From Emydura subglobosa (taxonomy: Eukaryota > Chordata > Testudines > Chelidae), in NCBI GenBank assembly GCA_007922225.1, contig ML679956.1, positions 19,594,689 to 19,658,688 of the forward strand: a DNA stretch of 64,000 bases, read 5' to 3'. How positions within the stretch are numbered: position 1 is the first letter of the stretch; each line of letters starts with the position of its first letter. Below are positions 1-11,025 of the stretch, piece after piece. Made by a program: the position numbers and the translations under genes. Under the pieces are notes generated by a model. That model saw only the letters and a list, made by a program, of their open reading frames with translations. It ran no database searches and had not been told where the DNA came from.

Positions 1-2014
1 AACCTCTGATCGCATCTTCAGAAAAACCTCCTAGGAAACCTGTAGTTGGAAATATTTGAAACCTTTTTGTTTATTTCTTAAGTGTTGAAATGACAAACAT
101 CTTTGTGAAATACAAACTTGCAAATATGTTAACTGAAAACAAAAGCGCCTAATATGGTTTCCTAGTATCTGTGCTATGTAAATGGTTACATGCTTTATGT
201 ACTAACATGGAATCTAATAACCTTGACATATTAATGTAAGAAGCCACTTAAGCAGAGAATATTTATATTGATGCAGAATTAATTAATTACTGGCAGTGCT
301 CTAGCAAGAATCTCACCCAACTCCAGAAGACAGTACCCACTGCATCTCTCCAAAAATTGTCATGTAAAATCAACAACTTCTTTAATATTTAAGATAAGTA
401 CTCTCTTTAAGAATTATTTAATATTACAACTGTTTACAAAAACTTAAGTTATATAAGTAACAAGGGTGTTTGTTTTGGAAAACAGAATTTTACTGTCATC
501 TTTGTAATAAGTCACAGAATTTTCTCTTTTTCTTGCAAATTCTGGCTGCTACCAAGATAGCAAATGCGAAATTAAACACTTGTCTGTAAAATCTAGTATG
601 TGTCTCCTTGCTGTTTAACATTTAGTACACAGGAAAAACTGTTGTAAGTTAGGAGCAAATTCTTAGCAACAAAAAATAAAAAACCTATTTCCTATCCCAC
701 TGTTCTCCCTTAATCAGCCCTCTTGATTTTTCTTCCCCCTCCTCACCCTTTCCACCAACTGGTCCTGAACACTAGTGTCGCAAGACTTGGCTGAACCTGC
801 GTTGTCGGTTTGGATTCCAAACCAGCCTGCTTCCTTATGGGTAAACTGTAGGCTAGATAACGCTCCAACAGTGGACTTATTCAATTGTATCCACAGGTAA
901 TGGCAAGCTGGGTTTTGATTCTTATATCCTACCCTACAATAGGAGCTCACAGTAAAGAGATCCAAATTGTTCATACGATCATTTTGGGAATTGAAACACA
1001 GTTTTCTCAACATCATCTTTAAAAAAAAAAAAAAAACCCCAGCAGAGAAAAGTAATTAATAGATAAATGTAAAAAATGTGGGTCGGTTCTGTCAAACCTA
1101 TAGGTTCTCATTGCAGAATGCAGCTGACAAGGGTAGTGAAAAACAAATTTAATTGACTGCAAGTCACATTTGGTCTTCTAGCAATGACGAATAAATGTTA
1201 AGTAAACTCCTATTTGAAATAGCATTGGGTTTGATTCTTATTTACACTAAGATCCTTTTCAAAAGCTAGTAGTACAAAGGGGCCTTTTAGTAAATGAGAA
1301 TTGTGCTCTTATGTATGCTTTTTTACTTTCATTTTCCCCTTATGTTGAAATCAATTTTTTTTAGTCAATCTTTCTCCCTTCCCCCTTTTTTTCCAAATAA
1401 AGCCCTGAAAATAGGGCAGCTTGATATAAGCCTTAGTTTTATTGTTTTTCACTAATATGTAGATTTTGCCTGTATGTAACTCATTGAAATGCAGAAACCA
1501 CTTAGCACAGAACAAAGAAAATCCTTGGTCTGAGATTTACCAAAAGGAAAAGAAAGCAGAGATTAAAAATGTCTGTTAATACTTTTGTGTAAAAGGATTA
1601 AAAATGGAATGTCTGTTTCAGACTCATTAAAATTAAATGAATGAGATTTTAAGCACTTTACAATTTGCATACTAGATACAAAGTATATAGTTCCTCAGCT
1701 TTTGCCTCAGTAATCGTTCTCTTGACCTGTCCATGCTTCCTTAGAAGAGAATACATTTGATCAAACAAGGTGTAAGATCTAATATATATATTTAAATCTA
1801 TCAGAAAGGACTAGCATATATGCTATGAAAAAATGCTATCTGGAATAAGCCTTCTTTGCCCTAAGCACAATAGGGTTCAATATAATTTGATCTAAAAATT
1901 ACCATGAACAGTTAAAAAAGTTGTATAGATCCAGTAAGTAAATGAATGAAACAATAGGTAAAGAGAGCCTTTTAAGTGTTAATAAATTAATCAATAAACA
2001 ACTGCGTTCTATCC
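1..2014. other. AT-rich sequence with no recognisable gene
   Basis: No gene or known repeat recognised. A minus-strand frame of 100 codons (1016 to 714) is open but matches no family I know, has no convincing start context and no splice or promoter signals around it. A run of 17 A lies at about 1,021-1,037, just upstream of that frame's ATG. The stretch could be intergenic DNA or the 3' UTR of a gene lying to the left; the sequence does not decide. Confidence 0.5.
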
Positions 2015-2113
2015 CTTATTATCTGTATTACAGTTGCACTGAGAGGCCCTATTATGTTAATCACAGTACAGACATAAGATGACAGTACCTGCCCTTAAGC
2101 GCTTACAATCTAA
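2015..2113 (+). repeat. Ancient amniote core repeat, 'cctgccc...cttacaatctaa' type
   Basis: The block has the recurring layout of an old interspersed repeat: a T-rich lead (ttatctgtattacag), a middle with gaggccc, then an end reading acagtacctgcccttaagcg followed by cttacaatctaa. Two more divergent copies lie near 10,925-11,025 and 25,347-25,471. Such copies are widespread in amniote genomes and resemble the 3' parts of ancient CR1/L3- or MIR-like elements, but I cannot fix the family name by eye. Confidence 0.6.
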
Positions 2114-2117
2114 GTCT

Positions 2118-2195
2118 CTGATCCTTCAAAGGCTTGCACACATGCTTGCACATTAGCTCTATTTGTTGTCCCATTGATTTCAAGCTCACAATAAC
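2118..2195. repeat. Half of a palindromic repeat (gatccttcaaaggcttgcac type)
   Basis: Contains gatccttcaaaggcttgcac followed by cccattgatttcaagctcac, the left half of a short palindromic repeat whose complete copies end with the inverted complement of the start. Only one arm is convincing here. It belongs with the other short palindromic units listed in this window. Confidence 0.45.
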
Positions 2196-2439
2196 TAAAG
2201 TCTAGTACCTGTGTAAATCTTTGCAACATTGGGGCCTTAGTTTATTATATGATGTAATAGATGGGTAAAACAAACAAAGGGTAGAGGAGGCATAAAGCAC
2301 AAAGTACAAACATGTTTTTCATAGACTAGTTCTATGCACAAATTGTAGTTGTAGAGTAATATTTGTATTTTGTTTGTTAAACGAAAACGAATAAGCTTCA
2401 GCTTGCCACCTGCCTGACCATTATCATCTGGCAGTGTTT

Positions 2440-3060
2440 AGAAGGCATACAAAGTATGAATAATCATGCTAGAAATAAATCTTAAGGGGAGAGCTGAAAG
2501 AGGCTTTATAGATGTATTTACTGTCGGGGACAGTATTCCACACCTAAGGAAGAAAGGATGAAGATTCTTGTTGGAGAAGTAGACAAGTGGGTTAAGGAGG
2601 TTATCAGAGGAGCAATAGAGCAATTGATGACATAAGATGCTAGGATGAAGTGGTAGGGCAGGGATACATTGTGGAAGGCCAGGAAGGTAAAGACAAAAAA
2701 ATTGTACTTGTTTATATGCTTTTGCATTCTCTTCTGCACTCATCCAATACAACTTCTCCTCTTGTGTGTCACATTGAGGTGGGGAGGATGAGTTGATCAG
2801 AATGAGGGGACAGGAAGATGATGTCTGAACAGGATTCTGAATGGACTTCTGGGGCAAGATTACAGCAGTCTAGGCTAGAAGAGACAGTTGAAATAGTGAG
2901 AGAGAGAAAGGCATGGCAAAGAGTTTTTTGGAGGTGTGGACTAAGGAAGGGAAACATCTTTGGAATGTTATTTGGGAAGCAATGGCAAAATTTAGGTATG
3001 GTCTGGATGTGTGAGTCCAGAGAGGGGACTGAGTCAAAAACATTTGGAATTCTCACTATT
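2440..3060. repeat. Possible old interspersed repeat, family unknown
   Basis: Purine-rich on the + strand, with phrases such as gcagtctaggctagaag and ggtatggtctggatgtgtga that resemble the degenerate body of old amniote interspersed repeats. Overlapping frames of 73-139 codons are open on the minus strand but are low-complexity translations of this composition and match no protein family I recognise. Family assignment needs a repeat-library search. Confidence 0.25.
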
Positions 3061-3842
3061 TAATTATAAGAGAAAAATACATACTTATCCCATTACATAG
3101 CATGGACCCAACCTACATTCTCTGAGTGCACACAACTCAGACTGAAGTCAACTAGAGCTTTGGTTGTGTAAGGAGAGTGCCTAATATGCCATTAGAAACA
3201 CCTAGCACAAAGGTAGACATTGCTGTTGTGTTTAATAAAAATCTTTATAAATTATACATGTGAAAATGTGATTATAGTCTCTCTTTAGTCTTAAGACCTC
3301 CCCAGTGTTCTTGTCTGATTGCTATGTAAAGAACTGTACAACTGTCTCCTTCCTGAAAACTTGAGCAAGGAATCCTTTTTTGTATGGAGCCAGGTTTTTG
3401 TTTTTGTTTTAATTTTGGGAAGGGGGTAATTCTACAAATTGTGACACGTACACAATTGATCCACTGTACTATCTTGTAAAAATTGTATATTTCTCTGCCA
3501 GTCTGCCTGTACATAAATTATAGCATTACCCCTTGTGAACTGAGTGGCTAGTCAAAGTGTGGTGCCTTGAGGATGTTCCAGTTGGAAGTAGAAATTGGTG
3601 ATAGACAGGTATTTCTTTGATGCAATTTTGTTTATTTACAAGGAATGTACCCAGTCCTGTGTCTCTGAATGTGGAAGGAACAAAGTCCAAAAAGAGCAGT
3701 TTCTTCGCTTACAGCCACCAAGCCTCTTTAGCCAAAAGCTCTTTCTCTAGCTCTTTCCAGGGTCACACTGTGCTTACAGGTTCTTCCTGTTTGGCTTCTC
3801 TTGCTTCTTTTCCTGTGCCTCCTGTTCTTGTTTTGTCACCTG
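3061..3842. other. Unannotated intergenic DNA
   Basis: Nothing recognised. AT-rich, no long open frame with protein-like composition, no terminal repeats. Confidence 0.5.
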
Positions 3843-4156
3843 AGACTTGGTCTACGCTACATACATTGGTATAACTACATTGCTTGGGGGAGGAGGGGTG
3901 GAAAATCCATTCCCCTGAGCGATATAGTTATTTTTGCCTTATTTTTTGGGGGCGGCCCCCCCCCCCCCCCCCCCCCCCCGCGCCTAGACAGCGGTGTCAT
4001 CAGGAGAGCTTCTACTGCTGACATAACTACCACCTCTCGCAGAAGTGGAGTTATTGAGATGATGGGAGAATTCTCCCCCATCTGCTTAGAGCGTCTTCAT
4101 CAGATGCACTACAGGGGCGCAGCTGCAGCAATGTAAATTTGTAGTGTAGACCTGCC
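3843..4156. mobile_element. Non-autonomous DNA transposon (MITE) with GTCTAC termini and an internal poly-C tract
   Basis: The left end reads gacttggtctacgctaca and the right end tgtagtgtagacctgc, so the termini are imperfect inverted repeats of about 16 bp. The same GTCTACACT-type end occurs on the complete Harbinger element at 52,246-56,094, so a Harbinger-type MITE is the likely class. No coding capacity. A run of 24 C (3,956-3,979) preceded by a G-rich block sits in the middle. Exact borders and target duplication were not resolved. Confidence 0.6.
3956..3979. repeat. Homopolymer C24 tract next to a G-run
   Basis: Twenty-four consecutive C on the + strand directly follow a G-rich block (3,948-3,955). 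The tract can form G-quadruplex or i-motif structures or a G:C hairpin and is expected to vary in length. It lies inside the MITE. Confidence 0.9.
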
Positions 4157-4690
4157 TTCAATATCTGTGTGTTCTCTTACCTACCCAAAGCAATACTTGG
4201 GCAAAAGCTCCTGGGAGGGTTCATACACACCTTTTGTCTTAGATGGGTCTTATATTTATATTTGCATTAATTGCAGAGTGAATTCACACCTATTAATCTC
4301 AATGGGGTTTTAACCCAACCCATAACAAGCTTTTGCCCAGATCATAACAACTTACCTAAAGCTTTTTCACATTACACATATATAATACAAGAATTATTGA
4401 AGTCAAATGGATAATTTGCAGGAGTTGGGATAAAATAAGAAAATTGCCAAACCTTCACCCAAAACTCAAACTATATTTTAACTGGAATTTTGTTAAACTA
4501 AAAATGTTTAGATAATTTTTGTCCATTTTTTGTGGTGACTATATAGTATAAATGTATGTCTTTGTTTGTTTGCCCTGATTTCTTTACTTACTCAAGAATG
4601 TAAAATGTGATAGCAGTGTTTTTCTTAAGCATTCTCTCCCCCACCCCAAGACAACTACTGAAGTCATAGTGCAAACATAACAACCCACGA
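4157..4690. other. Unannotated intergenic DNA
   Basis: Nothing recognised. Confidence 0.5.
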
Positions 4691-4691
4691 A

Positions 4692-4776
4692 CCAGATTCT
4701 GCACTCAAATACAGTGATGTAAATCCAGAGTAACTCAGTTGACTATAGTGTTATACATTAGATCAGATTGTGACCC
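4692..4776. repeat. Palindromic repeat, 'gattctgc...gatcagattgtg' type
   Basis: The left arm (ccagattctgcactcaaat) and the right end (gatcagattgtgaccc) are degenerate inverted complements around a centre containing ggagtaactcagttgacta. This is one of several short (70-120 bp) hairpin-forming repeats in the window. A partial copy lies at 24,726-24,790. Confidence 0.5.
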
Positions 4777-6483
4777 TTAGTGATGATGAAATGTCTATTG
4801 GAAGTGGGATATTAATTCCTTTGAAATTGTAACACTTAGGCATAGATCTCGGCTGGCAAGGGAATGAGAAGGCAAAAAGAACTTCCATTCTTCCTTAAAG
4901 GAGCAGAGAGGAGATTGAGTCTTGCTTTGCTTTGGCTGTGGGTAGGTCTTGCTGAATTTTCTTAAGGGTGATGCATCGAATGCACTCCTTTTGCATGCCA
5001 GAGAGCTGTGTCTTGATACACAATCTTTACTGGCGCCCCAACCATGACAATGCAATTCTACTTCACCCTGAAGTAGGCCAGTGCCTTAATGAGAAAAGAT
5101 AGCCCTTACTCTTTGTCTTGGTTATGTGGGAAGAAAGACCAGATACAAGGGATGTTGTTTAATTTGACTACAACTATATTAATTTAACCAGTTTGGGAAT
5201 TACCTGACAATAACTTGTATGGTACACGTCGTCATTCCCTCCTTAATTGTTTCCACAATACAGAAGGCTGCCCTCAGCCCTAGTCTTCTCCTTAACTGTT
5301 CCCTGGCCATTGCTCTCCCTTTGTATGAAGGTTAAGGGAGTATGGAAAGAGGGTTGACTTCTCACTTACTAGACATTAAGAGCCCCAATTCCACTCCTCA
5401 GCTTCTTTAAGTCCATTTCCTGTTTATCAGAGATCTGGACCCATTATTGAACAAATATCTGCAGTGGGCACCTATTAAAAAAGCAATAACTCCAACTTTA
5501 CTTTCTGACCTACACCCCTGTGTCCTCGAACTGCTGTGGAAAAATTCACCCTCCTTGGACAATCTGGGAAAAAGGGAAAAATTCCTTCCTAGTTCCACAA
5601 AAGACTACTAGTGCAATGCCCCTAGCAAACCAAAAAATCCTGTCTTACTCTGATTCCAGAGATGGGAGGTTGGGAGCTGCTAAGTGGGAGTGAGAGAGGA
5701 TTCTGGCTAGAGAAACCAGGTTTATACAAGCTTCCCCCAGGACAAATGGCTTATCTACTACCCATTGGCTCATCTACCAGCTCAGATACCACTTTACATC
5801 TCTTCCCAGCGCAGTATTCCACTACCATCTCTTGAGTATGGGGTGGAAGCTTTAAAGGAGTCACTACCCTTTTTCCAACCAGACCAGACAAAGCCCCCTA
5901 CACACACACCCTACCTGTGAGGTTGCAAAGCTTGCATTTTTGTAAGTAACAGAAGCATCTCTCCAAGTTCAGTGTGAGTTTGATTATTTTGTAAACCATT
6001 TATTAAATATTAGTCATAATTCACATCAATTTTAGTGATAGATGACCTCTGAAAAAAATGTGAAGACCAGCAACTGCCAAATAGAGGACCTGTGTTCAGT
6101 ACAGATCTATTAAAAATCTTGACCAAAAAATTCAAAATAAGACAGAGAGAGATCGTTATTTTAGAATGTTGAGGGGGAAATATACAAAAAAAACCCCCGG
6201 ATATTTCCTTCCATCTGGTTTGCCAAACTATAATCCATTACTAGTGGTCCTTAATAAATTCAGGTTCTCAGATTTTTACATTTAGTTGACCTGAAAGATA
6301 GGAAAAGCAATCTTGTAACTGTTGAATTAAATTACTTCAAAAACCTGCATGGCTGTGGATCTTCACTGGGTGCCTCAAAGAGGGGTATATGTTATCTTTC
6401 ATGTACAGATACACATCCATAAACTGTGTTGGTGAAGCACAAATTATTATACTACCCTATTACTTTACAGTGAATCACGATGA
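4777..6483. other. Unannotated intergenic DNA
   Basis: Nothing recognised. Open frames here are short (86 and 63 codons on the minus strand) and not protein-like. Confidence 0.5.
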
Positions 6484-6570
6484 GCCGGGTCCTCAGCTGG
6501 TGTAAATTGATGTAAATGCACTGATTTCAATGGAGCTGCGCTAATATACACGAGATTAGGATCTGGCCCA
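6484..6570. repeat. Palindromic repeat, 'cctcagctggtgtaaat...aggatctggccc' type
   Basis: Starts gccgggtcctcagctggtg and ends tacacgagattaggatctgg; the two ends are inverted complements with mismatches around the centre atttcaatggagctgc. A related half-copy lies near 48,960-49,005. Confidence 0.55.
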
Positions 6571-7000
6571 TTATGCATGTCACAGTCGTCTTGTACTCTT
6601 CTCTCCCATACATTTGATGGTCAACACTGCTGGGGAATTCCTTATAAAAACACCATACTCATCCTGATGCTATCTAGTGAGTTTTTTGTGCAGCTGATGC
6701 AATATGCATAACCTGCATTACCATTAGTTGGAGTATGTGTGTTTCAGTAGAAGAATAGACCTTCCTGACATGATTTGAAAGCTTGTGATGGGGCAGTGAA
6801 AGCAATAACATGCTGAAAACCAGACAGAAGAAAGCATTCAAGATATGTCTATAAATAAAAGCTAATCTAGTATCACACAGGAAATGTACAAATATCTGAA
6901 TGCATGGAGGAAAGGAATGCTGAAGGAAATAACATTTCAGATGCACTGATTTTTATCTGGCAAAAATGGGTCCCCTAATGTATACATTGCTGTATCTTTC

Positions 7001-7034
<34 letters not shown>

Positions 7035-8157
7035 GTTTAAAGAATATTCAGTCTCTTTGTTGTTTCAAGGCTAGATTATTGTAGTTCTCAATTTGCAGTT
7101 CTTCTTGAGCGTGTTTTTCATGAGATGGAATTTACACAAAATAATACAGCTTGAATTCTTATTTGTATAAAGCTCAGCACATCACACCTGTATTATCATT
7201 TTTACATTGGCTTTTTGTGAATTTTTTTAATATTTTAATAAAAAGTTCCTTTGCTCCCAAATAAAGGCCTTAATTATTTTAGACAATCAATCTGATCTAT
7301 CTATTAAGAGTAAGTAAATAAGAATTAAGAGTATGCAGTGTGTCCCTGATATAACATATTTTTGATAATCGAGACAATGAAATAATATGAGAACTGGAGA
7401 TTTGATTGTCCTTTCTATCAATATTTGATAAGTCTGTTCTGATTTTTAAGTTAAAATTTACCATGAATAGCATGGGTATGACCAAAATGGAGTTTGTATC
7501 TCTGCCACACCCAGCATCATAAGTAACACTTTTAGATGAACCATGAGTAATTTTTCTTATGTGGCTTGCACATAAGACTTGCATCTTCTTAAAATGATTG
7601 CCTACATTGTCTCAAGTTCGTTGGAGGAACCAGCTGTTATGATTGCTGCATAGCTGCTTTGTTATACTGTATGTTGACACCCACCCACTATTTCAATAAG
7701 CAGCACTAAGTTCAGTCAAGTTGTAAAATAGAAGAAGAAATTGTTTATGGATCTTTGAATGTAGAATGCAAAAAAAGAGGTCTGTCCTGGGGATAAAGAA
7801 CTAATTCAAAGAGCTCATGCTAGAAAAGATCCTCTTAATCCGTCTTAATGATACTATTGCTGCAAGGTCTCTGAAATTCTCCTAGCTCTAATTCAGTTCA
7901 CTTCATTTTATATTTACTGTATATACACGACTGTTACATATTAGCTTAGTTGATCAAAATCTTTGATCACTGCATTTGCTGTGACCTCCGAGTTCATTGC
8001 CCTGTGTTCTTTGTGCCATCAGCAGTTTTGATTAGTCGACTGCTTGTGGTTCTTTTCTCTTGATCTTCCCTAGGGATCTGAAATAGCAGAACTCTGAAAT
8101 TTACTCCTGTTGAGAATGAAATAATACCATTTTTACTGTATTTTATTAACACTTCAT
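6571..8157. other. Unannotated intergenic DNA with a (TG)n microsatellite
   Basis: A (TG)n run of about 31 bp lies at 7,003-7,033. No gene, terminal repeat or known interspersed repeat recognised elsewhere in the stretch. Confidence 0.55.
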
Positions 8158-8478
8158 TGGCTATGCCTACATCATGAGCTGGGTATGTGAAGACGTACGC
8201 CTGTTGGCTTTCAGCGGGGCTAACATGCTGAAAATAGCAGTATAGCTGTGCTACCACGGACAGCGGCAGCAGCATCACTCTTCGCTACCACAAGTACAAA
8301 CGTGCCTGAACCTTCTGGGTATGAACTGGGAGCTGCTAACACATACCACCAATGCTGCTGCCTGTGCTACTGCAGCATCACTGCTATTTTGAGTGTGTTA
8401 GCTCAAATGAGAGCTAACTTGGGTATGTCAATGGGAATTGGGAATCATACCCCAAAATCCTACTATAGACGTAGCCAT
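8158..8478. mobile_element. Non-autonomous DNA transposon (MITE) with TGGCTAYGYCTA termini
   Basis: The left end (tggctatgcctaca) and the inverted right end (tatggctacgtcta) form imperfect terminal inverted repeats. The element also has subterminal inverted similarity: gctgggtatgtgaag near the left, acttgggtatgtcaatggg near the right. Size about 320 bp, no coding potential. The central open frame (86 codons, +) is a composition artefact of the CAG/CTG-rich core. Class is probably Harbinger-like from the end sequence; the target duplication was not resolved. Confidence 0.55.
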
Positions 8479-9788
8479 ATTTGGATTATGGTAGCACTTT
8501 CAATGTGATAGATGTTCTCCACATACTTAATTAGATGAAGACCTGCCCAAAAACTCAGTCTACGAAGATAAACATACACAAATGATAAGGGATAAAACAT
8601 ATAAACAATTTTTAAAAATAATAAATCTGTCCCGTTGGCTTTCTATCTACACCCTATTAGCTGACCCTTTCTTGAGTGTAGCTTTATTTCTGAATAATTT
8701 CTGCTTTCCACTTTGACTGGTGCTATGGACAAAGTCCTATCTTGAAACCAAGGGCAGTACAATACCTTTTAGCTGAAAGTGTTTTGTCATATCCTAGTTT
8801 TACCAAAGGTTTTCTGAGAGCCAAATACATAGTATCATTTGCTATCACCAGCCTTGTCTATAACGTTTTAAAACTAGTCAAAAGTCAAGTTTTTTCTCAT
8901 GAGAGAGATTAAAGAAAGATACATAAGAAAGAGCTCTATTGAATGTGTCATCAGTTAAAACGTTTTACACACACAGTGTGAGTGCTTGATTTGAAGATGA
9001 TGTATCAAATTCAAAAATAAAATTGCATTCTTGCTTCATTTAAATGGAATTTTAACACTATTTCATATTTTTTTCATCCTATTCCTTGCCTATCCAAGAT
9101 ATTTTCTTTCTAAATCCATCTTGGTTCTTTCAATTACATGATGATGAATAGACTTGTCCTCTAACTTTCACTCCATTGTATTATGTGTTACACAGTTGTG
9201 ACTCAGCTGAGAGTGTCAGGATATTATAAACTCTCTAAATATCTGGGGTTTTATACAGTCTTAAAAGCTACAGTGAACCAATAATAAATAGCAATAACAA
9301 TAAAACTGGCCTTTGAAGACCATGAAAGATTATTTTCATCCAGTAAGTGTCAAGGGAACAGCATGAGGGGAAAAATAGAAGACACTTCTAATAGGAGAAC
9401 CTATGTCACCAAAACCCAGGAGAAATTTTAAGAATAACATTAATATTGCCTTAGAGGAAACTAAAGGGAAAACAAGCAAAGTTGGTGTTAAGATCTTTTA
9501 CAGCTATAGGTATAATTCTGAGGAGTAAGAGGTATGAACTACAAATGGAGGGAGGTCTGGATCTCATATTTACTGGATGTGAGAAGACCCAGGCACAAAT
9601 GATGTGGTGAGAACTAGACATTTATATTATGCCTTTGACATGTTCTCCCTCTATGGACCTCTCTTGTTTCCTGGTGAATATCCTCAATTTGCTATATATA
9701 TTAGTGCTGTAAGTAGAATGATGAGTTATGGAAGAGTGTCAGGTTCAAACAGTAGTTTACCCCTAGGATACCAGAAGGTTATTTTAAA
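8479..9788. other. Unannotated intergenic DNA
   Basis: Nothing recognised. Confidence 0.5.
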
Positions 9789-9832
9789 GAGACTCAAATA
9801 CATTTTTGGAGAGACTCAAATACATTTTCTGG
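9789..9832 (+). repeat. Two-copy 22-bp tandem duplication
   Basis: The unit gagactcaaatacattttt(gga) occurs twice head to tail at 9,789-9,810 and 9,811-9,832, with only one or two differences near the ends. The near-identity suggests a recent replication-slippage duplication. Confidence 0.85.
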
Positions 9833-9957
9833 ATTGTTCATGGGATTAATAAAAGGCTTTAAATCCTTTCACTTCTGTCATCACTTCAAATCCAGTACAG
9901 GTGACTAGTAACTAGAAGTTGAAAGGCTATGCAATATTCTGTGACATTAGTCTAGAG

Positions 9958-10130
9958 CACGGGTTCTCAAACTTTTTTGCTGGGATCCTCTGAAAATATT
10001 TCAGGCTGTGATGACCCCGTCCATGCCATGCCCTCCTTACTGGCATGCACAGGGTCTGACAACTCAGAACCTCTCCATAATAACCTTGTGATACCTTGAA
10101 GGGTCACAACCCCCAGTTTGAGAATCCCCA
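9958..10130. mobile_element. hAT-type MITE, 'GGTTCTCAAAC' family, with 8-bp TSD
   Basis: The ends cacgggttctcaaact and agtttgagaatcccca are inverted repeats. The flanking 8-mers gtctagag (9,950-9,957) and gtctaggg (10,131-10,138) differ at one base, giving the 8-bp target duplication expected of hAT elements. Length 173 bp, non-coding. A longer relative with the same internal start (gaaaatatttcag) lies at 43,764-44,054. Confidence 0.85.
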
Positions 10131-10138
10131 GTCTAGGG

Positions 10139-10555
10139 TTGTGAGAAGAAAGATTTCCACTTCGAAGGATTTCAGACTTTGGTTTAGTTCTGATTCAGAA
10201 CAGCCCCCCAAAATTCTCCATGAAGGGAATGGAGCCATGGACTCTGGAATCTTTGAAGTCCTGACTCCAAAGCATTCTGCCTGGTGGGCTGCCATGGACT
10301 CTGAAAGCCCTTGAGGTTTCCAACTGTGTGGCAGTCAGGCCAGCGGGCTGTTAGGAAACCAGATAGGTTTCCACTGGAATCCTGCCTGCGTTCCGGAGGA
10401 AGTTTATCAAAAACAAACAGTCCCCAAAATATTTTGATTTTGACAAATCAGCACATTCTGATATTAAAAAAAAGTTTTGCCAGAATTTTCCAATCAGCTC
10501 TATATCATAATACTGTTATGCTTGTATTATCCTGAGGCTGCCAGCAAAGGTACCA
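10139..10555. other. Unannotated intergenic DNA
   Basis: Nothing recognised. Overlapping frames of 60-74 codons run on both strands without family resemblance. Confidence 0.45.
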
Positions 10556-10856
10556 GTTATGTGTACTCAGCAAAAAAAAAAAAAGACCGACAGCAGTAAG
10601 TCTCAGAGGCATGGTCAACTGACTTAGGCTCATACTGTGGGGCTCAAAGAAGTAATATAGATGTTTGGGCTCAGAACGAAGCCTGGATTCTGAAACCCTG
10701 GTGAGGAGGGAGAGTCTCAGAGCCTGGGCTCCAGCCTGAGCCTCCATGTCAACACTACAATTTTTAGCCCTGCGTTGGGAGTCATTTGCGCTGGGATCTG
10801 AGACTTGCTGCTGTGGCTTTTTTTTATTATTTATTTTTTGTTGTGTAGACATAGCC
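10556..10856. mobile_element. MITE with GTAGACATAGC terminus and long imperfect inverted ends
   Basis: The right end (gttgtgtagacatagc) is mirrored on the left by gttatgtgtactcagc. The subterminal blocks match in inverse: cagcagtaagtctcagag on the left, agacttgctgctgtgg on the right. About 45 bp at each end pair imperfectly around a GC-richer centre. Non-coding; the 120-codon minus frame through it is incidental. Confidence 0.6.
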
Positions 10857-10924
10857 TTTGCTAACACTAAATGGATGGAGAAACTGAACTACTGTACTGC
10901 CTGAGAGAGTACACTATTGATCTT

Positions 10925-11025
10925 TTGCTAAGCAGTGACTATGTGATAGGTGCTGTACAAGACACGCACAAAAAGGAAAGTACCTGCCACAGAGCGTTTC
11001 CACTCTGAAGGACAGACACAGATAA
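10925..11025 (+). repeat. Degenerate ancient core repeat
   Basis: Contains ggtgctgtacaagacacgca followed by aaagtacctgccacagagcg, matching the layout of the copies at 2,015 and 25,347. Heavily mutated. Confidence 0.5.

Noticed and set aside
714..1016. 100-codon minus-strand open frame with protein-like composition
   Set aside because: No recognised domain, no promoter or splice context; frames of this size occur by chance in 64 kb.
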